Positions 19,265 through 28,782 of a DNA stretch of 64,000 bases are shown one piece after another. The stretch comes from Acidobacteriota bacterium (GTDB taxonomy: Bacteria; Acidobacteriota; Terriglobia; Terriglobales; Acidobacteriaceae), in NCBI GenBank assembly GCA_021793405.1, contig JAJYSV010000009.1, positions 1-64,000 of the forward strand, read 5' to 3'. The notes beneath the pieces were generated by a model. The model was not told the DNA's origin. It worked only from the letters and a program-made list of their open reading frames with translations, and searched no databases. The stretch's first letter is position 1, and each line of letters starts with the position of its first letter. The position numbers and the translations under genes are program-made.

Positions 19265-20293
19265 TCAGGTGTGAAGCTCGGGCGCAATTTCGCCGGATAC
19301 AGGGGATGCCTCGACAAGACAATAGCTGGCCGTAAGCAGCACCAGGACAATCCAGAAAATGTTGGCCCCCAGCAAGTGCGCAATCTGGAGCCACGTAGGC
19401 GCTTGCAGCAAGACATCGAAAACTCCAAGCAAGTACTGCGCGATCAGCGTGGAAAGCACAGCGATACCGAGCACACGAGTCTTCGAAGGCGCGGTGCGGC
19501 GGAAGGATTGCACCAGCAGCCACACGACGAACGCTCCAGCGATGAATGCGCTTGCGGGATGAATCCAGCGCAGGCGAAGCAGCAGCGGCGCAGCCGGAGA
19601 AAAATCCTGTCGAATCGCCGCGAGAAGAGAGGAGGAGGGGTACAAAGTCTCTCCCAAGGCCACCAACGAGCCGGAAACTCCAACCAGGAGCGTCGCCAGA
19701 ATCCCCAACGATGGGAAGATCAGGCTGCCATGGCGCAGCGCCGTCGTTGTGCGCAAACGAGCGCTGGACAAAAACTCTGGCGTCAAAGCCAATGCCGCGA
19801 CCAGAAGGAGGGTATTGGTCAAGTGGCAGGAAAACAAAAGAACCGCAGTCGCGGGGGAGGCGGTGTGCGCGGCGACCGTGACCAGCAACGCGCCCAGAAA
19901 TGCCTCATTTATAACCAGCACCAATGCAATGGCAGCGCTCCAACGCGCCAAGTGTCCCTTGCGCGTAGTGCGCCACGTCCAGATGAGCAACGCTACGATC
20001 AGGATTAAGGCTCCGCCACTCATTAAGCGATGGGTAAATTCGATGAGAGTGTGAAATTGCGGCGACTGCGGGATCGCGGCTCCATCGCATAGCGGCCATT
20101 GGTTTCCGCAACCAGCGCCCGACCCTGTCGCGCGTACCGCTCCCCCCCACAGGATCACGAGGACGTTGTAGGCAAGCACAAACCAGGCGAAACGCCGCAG
20201 CGGGGCGGAAGAGCGCGACGAGTCCGGCGGCCGACCCGGGGCCACACCCGCGTCCGCGGAAACAACATCTTTAGAGACAATCATCCTCGGCAT
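19265..20293 (-). CDS. ctaA: Heme A synthase (CtaA/Cox15 family)
   Basis: 342 residues from ATG 20293, with GGAG 7 bases upstream; the frame is open to 20359. It is an eight-span membrane protein with two related four-helix halves. The heme-ligand histidines are visible in EFTHRLMSG, SCHLTNTLL, RWIHPASAFI and IAHLLGANI. The loop CGNQWPLC carries the Cys pair found in many bacterial members. It oxidises the C8 methyl group of heme O to give heme A for cytochrome c oxidase. No ctaB or oxidase genes are in the window. It starts 87 bases after the end of the GT39 gene and may be cotranscribed. The C-terminus is cytoplasmic and short. Confidence 0.9.
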   Translation of the reverse strand: MPRMIVSKDVVSADAGVAPGRPPDSSRSSAPLRRFAWFVLAYNVLVILWGGAVRATGSGAGCGNQWPLCDGAAIPQSPQFHTLIEFTHRLMSGGALILIVALLIWTWRTTRKGHLARWSAAIALVLVINEAFLGALLVTVAAHTASPATAVLLFSCHLTNTLLLVAALALTPEFLSSARLRTTTALRHGSLIFPSLGILATLLVGVSGSLVALGETLYPSSSLLAAIRQDFSPAAPLLLRLRWIHPASAFIAGAFVVWLLVQSFRRTAPSKTRVLGIAVLSTLIAQYLLGVFDVLLQAPTWLQIAHLLGANIFWIVLVLLTASYCLVEASPVSGEIAPELHT

Positions 20294-20380
20294 AAGGGTT
20301 CTCCAGCGCGTGGTCAAGATCCTTTGGATATTCCAACCCTGTATTGTAGGCCGAGGCAATTCGCTAATGTGCGCCAGGGA

Positions 20381-22324
20381 TCAGTTCAGAGGGCGATCGG
20401 TCAGCAGTTCCTTGTCAGACAGTTCCTGGATCAGATTTGCCCGATGGTCGAGTAATGCCTCTACATGATCGCGGTAGTCGGGTGGAACAAAAAGAAACTT
20501 GCGCGGTCCATGTCCCCAGATTGCGAGCAACTGGGCATCGTCGAGAAAAATATGTGGAGCATCGGGATAATACGATCCCCACAACATGGAGGAAGTGCGG
20601 CCATTCACCAGATACCCTTGGCGCTGCGTGTAGAAAAGGATCGACGATCCGTAGGATTGATCGCCGTAGAGCAGGAGCATGTCATCCGGTGCGGCGATGC
20701 GATTGATCGTGTTGGCCATGGCCCGGGAGGAGAGCATCGGCTGAAAGCGCACCAGGGCAATGTGGGCCGCAACCAGGAACATGGCTGCCGTCATGGCGGT
20801 ACTGAAGGTTGCGCTGACATGCTGTTTGCGGAGGCGCATGCGCCAAGCCAGCGTAGGCCCCACGACAAGGGTGACGGCGGCCAGCAGCGCGGGCAGTCTG
20901 AGAGCGGCGAAGGAAGGTCCGGTCAGGTCGAAGAAATGAGACATCGACAACGAATACCCGCCAACGTCACGGTGCGCCAACAACGCACCGATGTCGGCAA
21001 TATAGGGCAGATGCCTCGATTCCAACAGTCCATAGGCGAGCATCGCGGCAGCGCCCGCGCCTACCAGTGCAAACAGCGCCTGGGAAACTTCCAGCCAGCG
21101 CATGTCGACGGCTTGTTCCCGGGGAGACTCAGTCACGACCTGAGTCTCAAGTTTCGACAGCGCCATGGCCGTCAAAATCGCAAGCGGAAAATACGCGGGG
21201 TAGGTGTAGTATTCCTGATTCGTAGAGATGGAAAAGAACAGCAGAATAAAGCCGGAGTAGAGGGCCATCAACAGCGTGGTCTTGCCGGAAAAATCCAGAT
21301 GCCGGCGGCTCTGCCATGTGACGCGCAGCCTGGCACCGCGGTTCTTGCGCCATGTGGCATAGAGTGTGGCCGGCCAGTAGAGACTCCAGGGAAATAGCCA
21401 GACAAGGTGCAGGCTCCAGAACAGATATCCCGGCAGCTTGTTGTAGTCGTGCGGATAGCGCTTGCCCAGGAAACGCAGAAGATGTTCGTTGATGAAATAG
21501 AAATAGAAAAATCCGTGTACATTGCCCTGCGTGGGAATGTTGCCGACCGGATGGCCGTGGTCGGGATTATGCAGTCCGGCTAAGATGTGCCAGGGAGCGC
21601 CAATCGCCAGAAATAACAGGATTCCGGTGAATAGGTGAAACTCCCGCCAACGCCGCCACTCGCCGGTGAGCAACAAATAGGGAATGACAGCGCCAAGAAA
21701 AAATACCGGCGCAATCAGTCCCTTGGTCAGCAGAGCCAGCGCAAGCAGTGCGTAAGCGGCGTAGAAACGAGCCGGTTGGCGATCTTCGAGGCCTGTGAGA
21801 AACAGATACAGAGCCAACGCAGTCAATAGGGTGAGAATCACTTCTGGAATAAAGATGCGGGTAAATAAGAAGACGCCGATCGAAGTGAGGAAGGCCAGAG
21901 TGGCATAGAACGCGGCGCGCTCGGAATACGCACGGCGGCCCCATAACAGCGCGAGGATGGCGCAGCCCAGGACCGCCAGAGACTCTGGCAAATGCGTGGC
22001 GAAGGCATTGAAGCCGAACATCCTGTAATCGATGGCGACCAGCCAGTAGGGGAATGGGGGCTTTTCGAGGTAGCGAATGCCGTCCACCATCAGGGTGACG
22101 ACGTGGCCGGTGAGGGCCATGTGCTGCGCCGCCTGCGCATGGGTGGCGTCGGCGTCGTCGAGCAGAGAAGGTGTAAATAATGCGGCAAAGTAGACGGCGA
22201 GGAAGACGGCGAGAATCAGGAGCCACTCGGCACGGTGGGAAAGCGGAAAGTTGGTGGCCAGATTCGATGCCTCGTCTTCAGCAGCGGGCGGCTCATCGGA
22301 AGAAATCGAAGGTCTCATGCGCAT
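20381..22324 (-). CDS. GT39/ArnT-like membrane glycosyltransferase
   Basis: 647 residues from ATG 22324 (ATG 22318 is also possible). An N-terminal tail rich in Asp, Glu and Ala is followed by about a dozen membrane spans and a C-terminal soluble domain. The GT-C acidic motif sits in the first outside loop, SLLDDADATHAQAAQHM (D56, D57, D59), followed by EKPPFPYWL, both typical of dolichyl-phosphate-mannose mannosyltransferase/ArnT relatives. Such enzymes move a sugar from a polyprenyl-phosphate carrier to protein or lipid A at the outer face of the inner membrane. Donor and acceptor cannot be read. The start is 95 bases from the divergent exopolyphosphatase gene. Confidence 0.85.
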   Translation of the reverse strand: MRMRPSISSDEPPAAEDEASNLATNFPLSHRAEWLLILAVFLAVYFAALFTPSLLDDADATHAQAAQHMALTGHVVTLMVDGIRYLEKPPFPYWLVAIDYRMFGFNAFATHLPESLAVLGCAILALLWGRRAYSERAAFYATLAFLTSIGVFLFTRIFIPEVILTLLTALALYLFLTGLEDRQPARFYAAYALLALALLTKGLIAPVFFLGAVIPYLLLTGEWRRWREFHLFTGILLFLAIGAPWHILAGLHNPDHGHPVGNIPTQGNVHGFFYFYFINEHLLRFLGKRYPHDYNKLPGYLFWSLHLVWLFPWSLYWPATLYATWRKNRGARLRVTWQSRRHLDFSGKTTLLMALYSGFILLFFSISTNQEYYTYPAYFPLAILTAMALSKLETQVVTESPREQAVDMRWLEVSQALFALVGAGAAAMLAYGLLESRHLPYIADIGALLAHRDVGGYSLSMSHFFDLTGPSFAALRLPALLAAVTLVVGPTLAWRMRLRKQHVSATFSTAMTAAMFLVAAHIALVRFQPMLSSRAMANTINRIAAPDDMLLLYGDQSYGSSILFYTQRQGYLVNGRTSSMLWGSYYPDAPHIFLDDAQLLAIWGHGPRKFLFVPPDYRDHVEALLDHRANLIQELSDKELLTDRPLN

Positions 22325-22419
22325 ATTGAGAAGCAAACTTAGAATAGCAGTCCATTCTTCGCCACTTTTTCACTGATTCGTGGCATTCTGCAAACGTGGG
22401 TACAGTTCGAGTAGAGGAA

Positions 22420-23982
22420 ATGACAACATACGCGGCCGTCGATATCGGATCGAATTCGGTCCGGTTAAAGATTGCCGCTGTGCGCAATCATCGTCTCAAG
22501 ACGCTGCACGAAGATCGAGAGATCACGCGGCTGGGCGAGAGCGTGTTTGAGAGTGGAGTGGTGTCGCCGGAAGCCATGGCGACCACCATTCGCGCATTGC
22601 GGCGTTTTCATCGCGCCGTGCAGGCGCATGCTGTCGACCAGGTACGAGTGGTGGCGACCAGCGCGATACGGGACGCGAGAAATCAGCAGGCGTTTCTGGC
22701 ATGGGTGCACTCCGCAACGGGATGGAAGGTCGAGATCATCTCCGGCCTGGAAGAAGGCCGGCTGATCCACCTGGGCGTGGTATCGAACGAGCCCGCCGCG
22801 CGCGGTCGCTGCCTGCTGGTGGATTTGGGCGGGGGCAGTTGCGAAGTGACGTTTTCCGAACATGCTGCGATTAAGCAGATTGTGAGTCTTCCGCTCGGCG
22901 CGGTGCGGCTGACGCGAGAATTTCTCCGCCATGATCCCCCGACTCCAGAAGAAGTAGCGCGAATGCAGGGCTGGATTCGGCGGCAACTACGGCGCGCCGA
23001 GCAACAGATCGGCGAGGAACACGTCACCACCGTGTTTGCCACCTCCGGAACCGCGGCTGCGCTTGCAACGGCCGCGCGGGCCGCCGCAAAGACAAGCGCG
23101 AAAACGAAGTTCAACCCGGATCGCAAGCCAGGCGTTCGCGCATGGGAGCGCACGCCGACGAAGATTGTCTGCAAGCTGGCAAACCGGTTGAAGCGGATGT
23201 CCGTGATGCAGCGCAACATGGTTCCCGGCATTGGGCCGAAGCGGTCTGAGATTATTGTGGCGGGCGCGTACGTGTATGCGGACCTGCTGGAACGACTGCA
23301 CCTGCCGAGCTTTCGCTACTCGCCGATGGGATTGCGAGACGGCATCCTGGCGCTGATGCTGGTTGAAGGCGATACCAGGACGTCCGGGCACCAACACTTC
23401 GAGCAGGAACGCCACGCCAGCGTGCTGGAGCTGTGCCGTCATTACGGAGTGGATCCCAAACGACAGGAGCCAGTCGTTCAGGATGCGACACAATTGTTTG
23501 AAGATTTGAAGAGCGTCCATCAATTGTCCGCGGAGTATAAGTTATGGCTGGAAGCGGCGGCCATGATGCACTCAGTGGGCAAATTTATGAACTACCAGGG
23601 TCACCATCGCCACACGCAATATATCATTGCCAATTCTGAGCTGTATGGATTTACGCCGGAGCAGCGTCTGATCGTCTCCGCCATTGCGCGGTATCTCGGG
23701 AAATCGAGACCGAACCCCGCGGACCGGGTGATGCGGCCCATCCCGGTGGAACAACACGTGCATGTGCGGCGGGCGGCCATGCTGCTGCGGATGGCAGTCG
23801 CGTTGCATCAGGACCAATCCAGCGCAGTTCCTAGCTTCCGCACGCGCGTGACGGCGAAGCGAGTGACTATGATGCTGAAGCCCGGACACAAGGGAGCGGA
23901 CCTGGAACTGTGGGCGCTACGCAAAGAGGCGGCTTACTTCCGGGAGATCTTTGCCCGCGATCTTTTCGTTGTGTTGGATTGA
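22420..23982 (+). CDS. Ppx/GppA-family exopolyphosphatase with HD domain
   Basis: 520 residues from ATG 22420 (GAGG very close upstream; the frame is open to 22396). The actin-like phosphatase half shows YAAVDIGSNSVRLKIA, SGLEEGRLIHLGV, LLVDLGGGSCEVTF and VFATSGTAAAL. The C-terminal half is HD-like (AAMMHSVGKFMNYQGHHRH, about residue 385). The enzyme cleaves terminal phosphate from polyphosphate, or the gamma phosphate of pppGpp; the sequence does not decide between them. An extra segment near 225-260, rich in Lys and Arg, lies between the halves. ppk and pstSCAB in the same window support a polyphosphate role. Its 3' end overlaps the opposite-strand sixA by 49 bases. Confidence 0.88.
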   Translation: MTTYAAVDIGSNSVRLKIAAVRNHRLKTLHEDREITRLGESVFESGVVSPEAMATTIRALRRFHRAVQAHAVDQVRVVATSAIRDARNQQAFLAWVHSATGWKVEIISGLEEGRLIHLGVVSNEPAARGRCLLVDLGGGSCEVTFSEHAAIKQIVSLPLGAVRLTREFLRHDPPTPEEVARMQGWIRRQLRRAEQQIGEEHVTTVFATSGTAAALATAARAAAKTSAKTKFNPDRKPGVRAWERTPTKIVCKLANRLKRMSVMQRNMVPGIGPKRSEIIVAGAYVYADLLERLHLPSFRYSPMGLRDGILALMLVEGDTRTSGHQHFEQERHASVLELCRHYGVDPKRQEPVVQDATQLFEDLKSVHQLSAEYKLWLEAAAMMHSVGKFMNYQGHHRHTQYIIANSELYGFTPEQRLIVSAIARYLGKSRPNPADRVMRPIPVEQHVHVRRAAMLLRMAVALHQDQSSAVPSFRTRVTAKRVTMMLKPGHKGADLELWALRKEAAYFREIFARDLFVVLD

Positions 23983-24464
23983 ATCGCGCGCAGCAAGCGG
24001 GGATCGAGAAGCCATTGCAGCTTGGCGGAACCGCGCTGCAAGGTCAGGGCGGCGATCGCGCCTTTGCGCACACGCGCAATGGGACTGGTCGCAGACGGAC
24101 TCAGCAGGCGGTTCAGATATTCCGGCAGATTCGGATTGTGTCCCACCACAAGGACTTCTTCGTATCCGGCTACGCTATCGAGAAGCTGCTGGAAGTCTTT
24201 CCAAGTCCCATCGGGAGTGAGAGCCTGCGATAGCTGAATCTTCTTTTCAAAGCCGGTTTCCGTGCCCACCAAGGCCGCAGTCTGCAAGGCGCGTTTCAAA
24301 GGGCTCGAAATCACAACATCGAATTGAACCTTGAGGGAGTTGAGCGCGCGGCCAAGCAGGATGCATTGTTCCTTGCCTTCTTTATCGAGCGGGCGCTTAT
24401 GGTCCAGTATCTGGTTCATTTTGCGTTGGCCAGCGCTGCCGTGCCGTAATAAATACAAGTTCAT
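23934..24464 (-). CDS. sixA: SixA-type phosphohistidine phosphatase
   Basis: 176 residues. This is the histidine-phosphatase (phosphoglycerate mutase-like) superfamily, with the catalytic RHG at residues 7-9 (YLLRHGSA), SSPLKRALQTA, and the second His in LVVGHNPNL. The size matches SixA, which removes phosphate from phosphohistidine in signalling or phosphotransfer proteins in the cytoplasm. About 25 basic residues at the C-terminus (NTTKRSRAKISRK) are extra. Its last 49 bases overlap the end of the exopolyphosphatase gene on the other strand, so neither can be changed there independently. The natural partner is unknown. Confidence 0.85.
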   Translation of the reverse strand: MNLYLLRHGSAGQRKMNQILDHKRPLDKEGKEQCILLGRALNSLKVQFDVVISSPLKRALQTAALVGTETGFEKKIQLSQALTPDGTWKDFQQLLDSVAGYEEVLVVGHNPNLPEYLNRLLSPSATSPIARVRKGAIAALTLQRGSAKLQWLLDPRLLRAIQSNTTKRSRAKISRK

Positions 24465-24696
24465 AAACCGTCCTAGAAGGATTCATGGTCGCCGTATGAT
24501 TTCGCTCGCATGTTTCCACGCAGAACGTTCACTCACACGCGATGATCAGAAAACGCTGGAATACGGCGGTACACGGGCTTGGATGCCGGATTCGGTGCAA
24601 ATGCGTCGCGCGCAGATGTCGCGAACCGAGGCATGTTGGAAACATGAGCGATTGTAGCAACCATCCATAAATACCGGCCAGCGGAAAGAAGGCGAG

Positions 24697-25359
24697 CTAG
24701 AAATCCTGCCGTTTCCATACTTCAGCCACCAGCAGGCCATCGAGAAAGTTTGCGTTCTCCTGGCGATAGAAACCGTGGCGGCGGAAGACTTCGGCATAAT
24801 TCGGGATACGGCGGATATGCAAACGCGTCAGAACGAAAAATACAAAATAAAGGAAGCGAATGAGCAGCCGGGATCCAGCGCGTCGCCAGCCTTTTTCGGC
24901 GACGGAAAATTCCGAGACCAGCCAGATGGCGTCTTCGCTGAGATGCGGTAAGAGGCGCTCGACCAGGTCAGAAACATCTTCTTCCGTAAGGCAGTCGAGG
25001 AAGAAGTGCGACACCACTAGATCGTATCCGATGCGGCTGGGGGTAAAGCGGCGAAGATCGGCCTGAGTGGTCGATAGACGCGCGTCGGCCTCGGGATGCT
25101 CGCGTCGCACGCGACGCCGCAGGGCGCTCAACATTGCGGCGCTCGCATCGATGGCATCCACCTGGATGGCAGGAATTGCCGCCAGCAGGCGTGCCGTGAA
25201 ACGGCCATCGCCATCGCCGAGGACCAGGGCACGACATGATTCAGAACATTGCGAGAGAAAGCGAAACCGGCAGCGTTCCAGCATCGGTCCAAAGCTGAGA
25301 TATTCCATCCAGCGATAGATGCGGGCGAGCGGATCGAAATTTGGAGTGTCGGTATCCAT
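24697..25359 (-). CDS. Class I SAM-dependent methyltransferase
   Basis: 220 residues from ATG 25359. Motif I is LVLGDGDGR (about 45-53), followed by an acidic strand end VDAIDASAAML and motif IV-like DLVVSHFFLDCLTEEDV. The sequence resembles small-molecule methyltransferases of the UbiE/phosphatidylethanolamine group more than protein or RNA methylases. A C-terminal hydrophobic helix (RFLYFVFFVLTRL) could sit on the membrane. The start is 44 bases after the stop of the UbiA-like membrane gene on the same strand, so the pair probably forms an operon. Substrate unknown; a prenylated quinone or lipid is a guess from the neighbour. Confidence 0.75.
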   Translation of the reverse strand: MDTDTPNFDPLARIYRWMEYLSFGPMLERCRFRFLSQCSESCRALVLGDGDGRFTARLLAAIPAIQVDAIDASAAMLSALRRRVRREHPEADARLSTTQADLRRFTPSRIGYDLVVSHFFLDCLTEEDVSDLVERLLPHLSEDAIWLVSEFSVAEKGWRRAGSRLLIRFLYFVFFVLTRLHIRRIPNYAEVFRRHGFYRQENANFLDGLLVAEVWKRQDF

Positions 25360-25403
25360 CGGTATCGAATGGAATGATGCCTGGAATGTGCTTGGGTCGG
25401 GTT

Positions 25404-26348
25404 TTATCGCACGTGAAGAACGAATATCAATGGAGTCAGCAGCGCGCCGTCGGCGAGGATGCGGAGCGAAAGCGCGCTGAATCGTTCTGTTTTCCGTATC
25501 AGCACAAGGAACAGAATGGCACTGAGAGCGGCAGCCGCAAACAGAGGCCAAGCGCTTCGCATGGCGGGAATGCAGCCAAGTGAGAAAGCCAGGACGCCCA
25601 CCGCCATCGCAAAGGCAGCCAAATGATTGCCCAGAAATTCCGTCAGACCACGCGGACGAATCTCCACCGAGTTGGGCGGGCCCTCAGAAAAGATAGTGTG
25701 CAGACCTTCTCGCATGGCCTCGGCATCTTCCCAAACCTGGATAGCGACGCAGTTCAGCCAGCAGGCTGCGCCGAAGGTGATGACGGCAGCCATCAGAGCG
25801 ACACGATCTTCCCGCAGCCGCGTCCAGGTTGGCACTGCGGTCGCGACCGAAAAGAGAAAGCCCACGAAGAACTCTTTTGAGAAACGATATTTGGTTGGAT
25901 GGTTGTGGATCAGAAGAAAATACGCTGTGCCAATCAGGCATAGAACGATGTCGTCGGTCCGGACCGCTGGTTGCACGCGGAATAAAATCAAATACGCCAG
26001 CGGGAGCGCCGCGACGATCCAGACAATTACGAAGGGCGTGCGATGGCGCAGGTAAAACCAGTGACGGTCGCGCAGGGTGCTCATGTTGGTGGAGCGCCAG
26101 CCGTCGAGCAAACGGTCTGCGACGTAGACGCACCATGTTCCCAGCGCCAGCGTGATGAGCGCGGTGAATGGAAGCCTGACGCCGAAAGCGGTGGCGAAAA
26201 ACCAGCACCAGACAACTGCGACCGTAGTCGCATCCAGACTGAGCAAATGCCATCCGACCCACAGCGAACGAATTGGCCGCGCACGGACATAAGCGTGTGC
26301 GCCGGGGGCTGACACCGCAGGCGCGCTAGTGGGTGAGGTTGCTGGCAT
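25404..26348 (-). CDS. UbiA-like integral membrane protein
   Basis: 314 residues with about nine hydrophobic spans. The segment WCVYVADRLLDGW carries the Asp pair (D78, D82) at the place where UbiA prenyltransferases bind magnesium and prenyl diphosphate. A second acidic cluster, QVWEDAEAMRE, lies in the second half. Similarity to characterised UbiA enzymes is weak, and the first motif lacks the usual NDxxD spacing, so this may be a divergent subfamily. It heads a likely two-gene unit with the methyltransferase. A prenyl-transfer role is possible but unproven. Confidence 0.55.
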   Translation of the reverse strand: MPATSPTSAPAVSAPGAHAYVRARPIRSLWVGWHLLSLDATTVAVVWCWFFATAFGVRLPFTALITLALGTWCVYVADRLLDGWRSTNMSTLRDRHWFYLRHRTPFVIVWIVAALPLAYLILFRVQPAVRTDDIVLCLIGTAYFLLIHNHPTKYRFSKEFFVGFLFSVATAVPTWTRLREDRVALMAAVITFGAACWLNCVAIQVWEDAEAMREGLHTIFSEGPPNSVEIRPRGLTEFLGNHLAAFAMAVGVLAFSLGCIPAMRSAWPLFAAAALSAILFLVLIRKTERFSALSLRILADGALLTPLIFVLHVR

Positions 26349-26493
26349 GATTGGAAACTATCCCTCGTAAGCCTTACGGCGGGTAATGGCTCTAGAAATA
26401 TTCGACGCACGCGGAAAGATCAAGGTTACTAGGCCGTCCGGAAATTCTTTGATTGCAAATGTTCAACAAATGTCCAATATGTGTGGAGACGGG

Positions 26494-28782
26494 TTACTTC
26501 CTTTGTCTCCGGTGCTCGTTTGCGGTGCGGGGTATTTTCGCGACAGAAGAAGTTTTGGCTCTCGTTTTTGAGGGGGAATCGATGGATTGAGCCACTTTTC
26601 CGGTCAAAGACGTCAAACTTTCGTCCATTGCCGGCGCTGCAGCGGGATTGGCGACGGGTGCTTCGGCGGGTGGCGAGGGAATGCCTCGGATCGATGCTTT
26701 GTCTTCCGCAAGTTGAATCAGAAATTCTTGCGCCTTAAAGCCGGCCCGGGGGTCGCCCGCTCGCTTGGCAGCGCGCACGTATTTGCCGGAGGGAAGCAGA
26801 AAGCGCGACTCTGAGGTATCGGCCAGATACGCCGCCAGAATCTCATCGCGTATGCGCTGTCGTAATTGCGGATCGAGGATTGGAAAGACGACTTCGCACC
26901 GCTCGAATAAATTGCGGGGCATCCAATCGGCGCTTCCAGCGTAAATTTCCGGCTCTCCGCCATTCAGAAAATAGAAGATGCGGCTGTGTTCGAGGAGCCG
27001 GCCAACGATGGATCGCACGCGAATGTTATCGCTAAGTCCTTTTACTCCCGGACGCAGAGCGCAAATGCCGCGAACGATCAGGTCGATCGATACGCCCGCC
27101 TGGGAAGCGGCATACAGGGCATCGATAATGCCTTGCTCCAGCAGGGAATTCATTTTGGCGATGATATGAGCTGGCTTGCCTTCGGCGGCGTATTTCGCCT
27201 CCCTGTGGATGCGTTGCGCGAAGCCTTCAGCCAGGTTCAACGGGGCTACCAGCAACGGAGCATAATCATCCGATTCGGAGTGAGCCGTGAGGTAATTGAA
27301 GACATTGTGGACGGCGTTGGTCAGGGTTGGATTCGCAGTCAGCAGGCTAAGGTCGGTATAGAACAATGCGGTTTCGACGTTGTAATTGCCGGTGCCCAGA
27401 TGGGCATATTGCCGGACCACTCCATCCTCTGGATCGCGGCGCACCAGCAGGGCCAGTTTGCAATGCGTTTTGAGTCCGACCGTACCGTAGAAAACCTGCA
27501 CTCCTGCGTCCTCAAGGTCGCGCGCCCAGCGGATATTCGAGGCCTCGTCGAAGCGGGCCATCAATTCCACGACGACCGTGACCTCCTTGCTTTGAGCGGC
27601 TTCGCGGAGGGCCTGGAAGATCGGGGAATTTGCGCTGGTGCGATAGAGCGTTTGCTTGATGGATAGGACGGCGGGATCGTCGGCTGCCGCGCGGATGAAC
27701 TCGACCACTGTGCTGTAGGAGTCATAGGGATGATGCAACAGAATGTCGCGCCGGCGAATCTCTCCGAAAAGGTTGGTGGATTCGCGATGCAAGCGCAATC
27801 CGCGGGGCACGAAGGGCGGATATTTCAGCTCCGGCTTCTCTGTCTTGGTGTACAGGTTCATCAGGCGAGACAGGTTGACAGGTCCGTGGGTATAAAAAAT
27901 CTGAAACTCATCCAGCTCAAAGTTCGCCCGCAGTTGTTCCACAATCTCAGGGGCCGCGTCGCTTTCGATCTCCAGGCGGACAGCGTCGCCCTTGCGCCGA
28001 TTATGCAATTCTGCGCGCACGCTTTCGAGCAGGCTGCGCGATTCTTCTTCCTGCAAGTACAGATTGCTGTTTCGGGTGACGCGGAAGGCGGCTCGCGAGA
28101 GAAACTCATAGCCGCGATACATGGCAGCGGCCTGAAACTCGATCAATTCGTGCAGAAAGATGTAATCAACGTTTCCGAGAGCCGATGGAAGCGCTACCAG
28201 GCGCGGCAGCGCGCGTGGAACTGTGACCACTCCCAACACCTGCGTGGAAGCTGCTTTGCGTTTGCGATGCAGCAACAGCGCCAGGCAGAGAGCCTTGTTC
28301 AGCACATGTGGAAACGGATGCGCGGGGTCGATGGTGATGGGCGTCAGCAGAGGGTCGACTTCGCTCTGATAGAAGCCGATGGCATACTTGCGCTGAGCTT
28401 CATCCAAATCTTGCCACGCCCGCATGCGAATTCCCGCGCGGGCCAGGGCGGGCAACAGCTGATTGTTCCAGCAGGCGTACTGGTCGGAGACAAACGCGTG
28501 GGTCTCCTCAGCAAGCGAGTCCAGGGTCTGCTGGGGCGTCATCAGGTCTGGACCCGGCTCGTGATAGCCATCTTCAATGCGCTGCAGAATGCCGGCGACA
28601 CGGACTTCAAAGAACTCGTCCAGATTGCTGGCCGTAATGGCGAGAAACTTGACCCTCTCCAGCAAAGGATTGGAATCGTCCTGAGCTTCCTCCAGCACCC
28701 GCCGGTTGAAGTCGAGCCACGACTCGTCCCGGTTGAAGTATCGCTTCGGTATGGACGGAGTTCCCCGGCTTTTCAGCGCCAT
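26494..28782 (-). CDS. ppk1: Polyphosphate kinase 1
   Basis: 762 residues. The N domain begins with YFNRDESWLDFNRRVLEEA and SNLDEFFEVRVAG, diagnostic of PPK1. The phospholipase D-like catalytic halves contain the autophosphorylated His in KTHCKLALLVRRD and the second His in LEHSRIFYFLNGGEPEIY. It reversibly makes polyphosphate from ATP. A C-terminal tail of about 60 residues, rich in Pro, Ala and Ser, extends past the usual end. The exopolyphosphatase gene lies 2.5 kb away. It is divergent from the TolC-like gene; the 330-base gap holds the promoters of both. Confidence 0.96.
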   Translation of the reverse strand: MALKSRGTPSIPKRYFNRDESWLDFNRRVLEEAQDDSNPLLERVKFLAITASNLDEFFEVRVAGILQRIEDGYHEPGPDLMTPQQTLDSLAEETHAFVSDQYACWNNQLLPALARAGIRMRAWQDLDEAQRKYAIGFYQSEVDPLLTPITIDPAHPFPHVLNKALCLALLLHRKRKAASTQVLGVVTVPRALPRLVALPSALGNVDYIFLHELIEFQAAAMYRGYEFLSRAAFRVTRNSNLYLQEEESRSLLESVRAELHNRRKGDAVRLEIESDAAPEIVEQLRANFELDEFQIFYTHGPVNLSRLMNLYTKTEKPELKYPPFVPRGLRLHRESTNLFGEIRRRDILLHHPYDSYSTVVEFIRAAADDPAVLSIKQTLYRTSANSPIFQALREAAQSKEVTVVVELMARFDEASNIRWARDLEDAGVQVFYGTVGLKTHCKLALLVRRDPEDGVVRQYAHLGTGNYNVETALFYTDLSLLTANPTLTNAVHNVFNYLTAHSESDDYAPLLVAPLNLAEGFAQRIHREAKYAAEGKPAHIIAKMNSLLEQGIIDALYAASQAGVSIDLIVRGICALRPGVKGLSDNIRVRSIVGRLLEHSRIFYFLNGGEPEIYAGSADWMPRNLFERCEVVFPILDPQLRQRIRDEILAAYLADTSESRFLLPSGKYVRAAKRAGDPRAGFKAQEFLIQLAEDKASIRGIPSPPAEAPVANPAAAPAMDESLTSLTGKVAQSIDSPSKTRAKTSSVAKIPRTANEHRRQRK

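Noticed and set aside
24465-24696. Small gene between sixA and the methyltransferase
   Set aside because: Short frames on both strands lack ribosome sites and motifs; I see nothing supportable in this gap.
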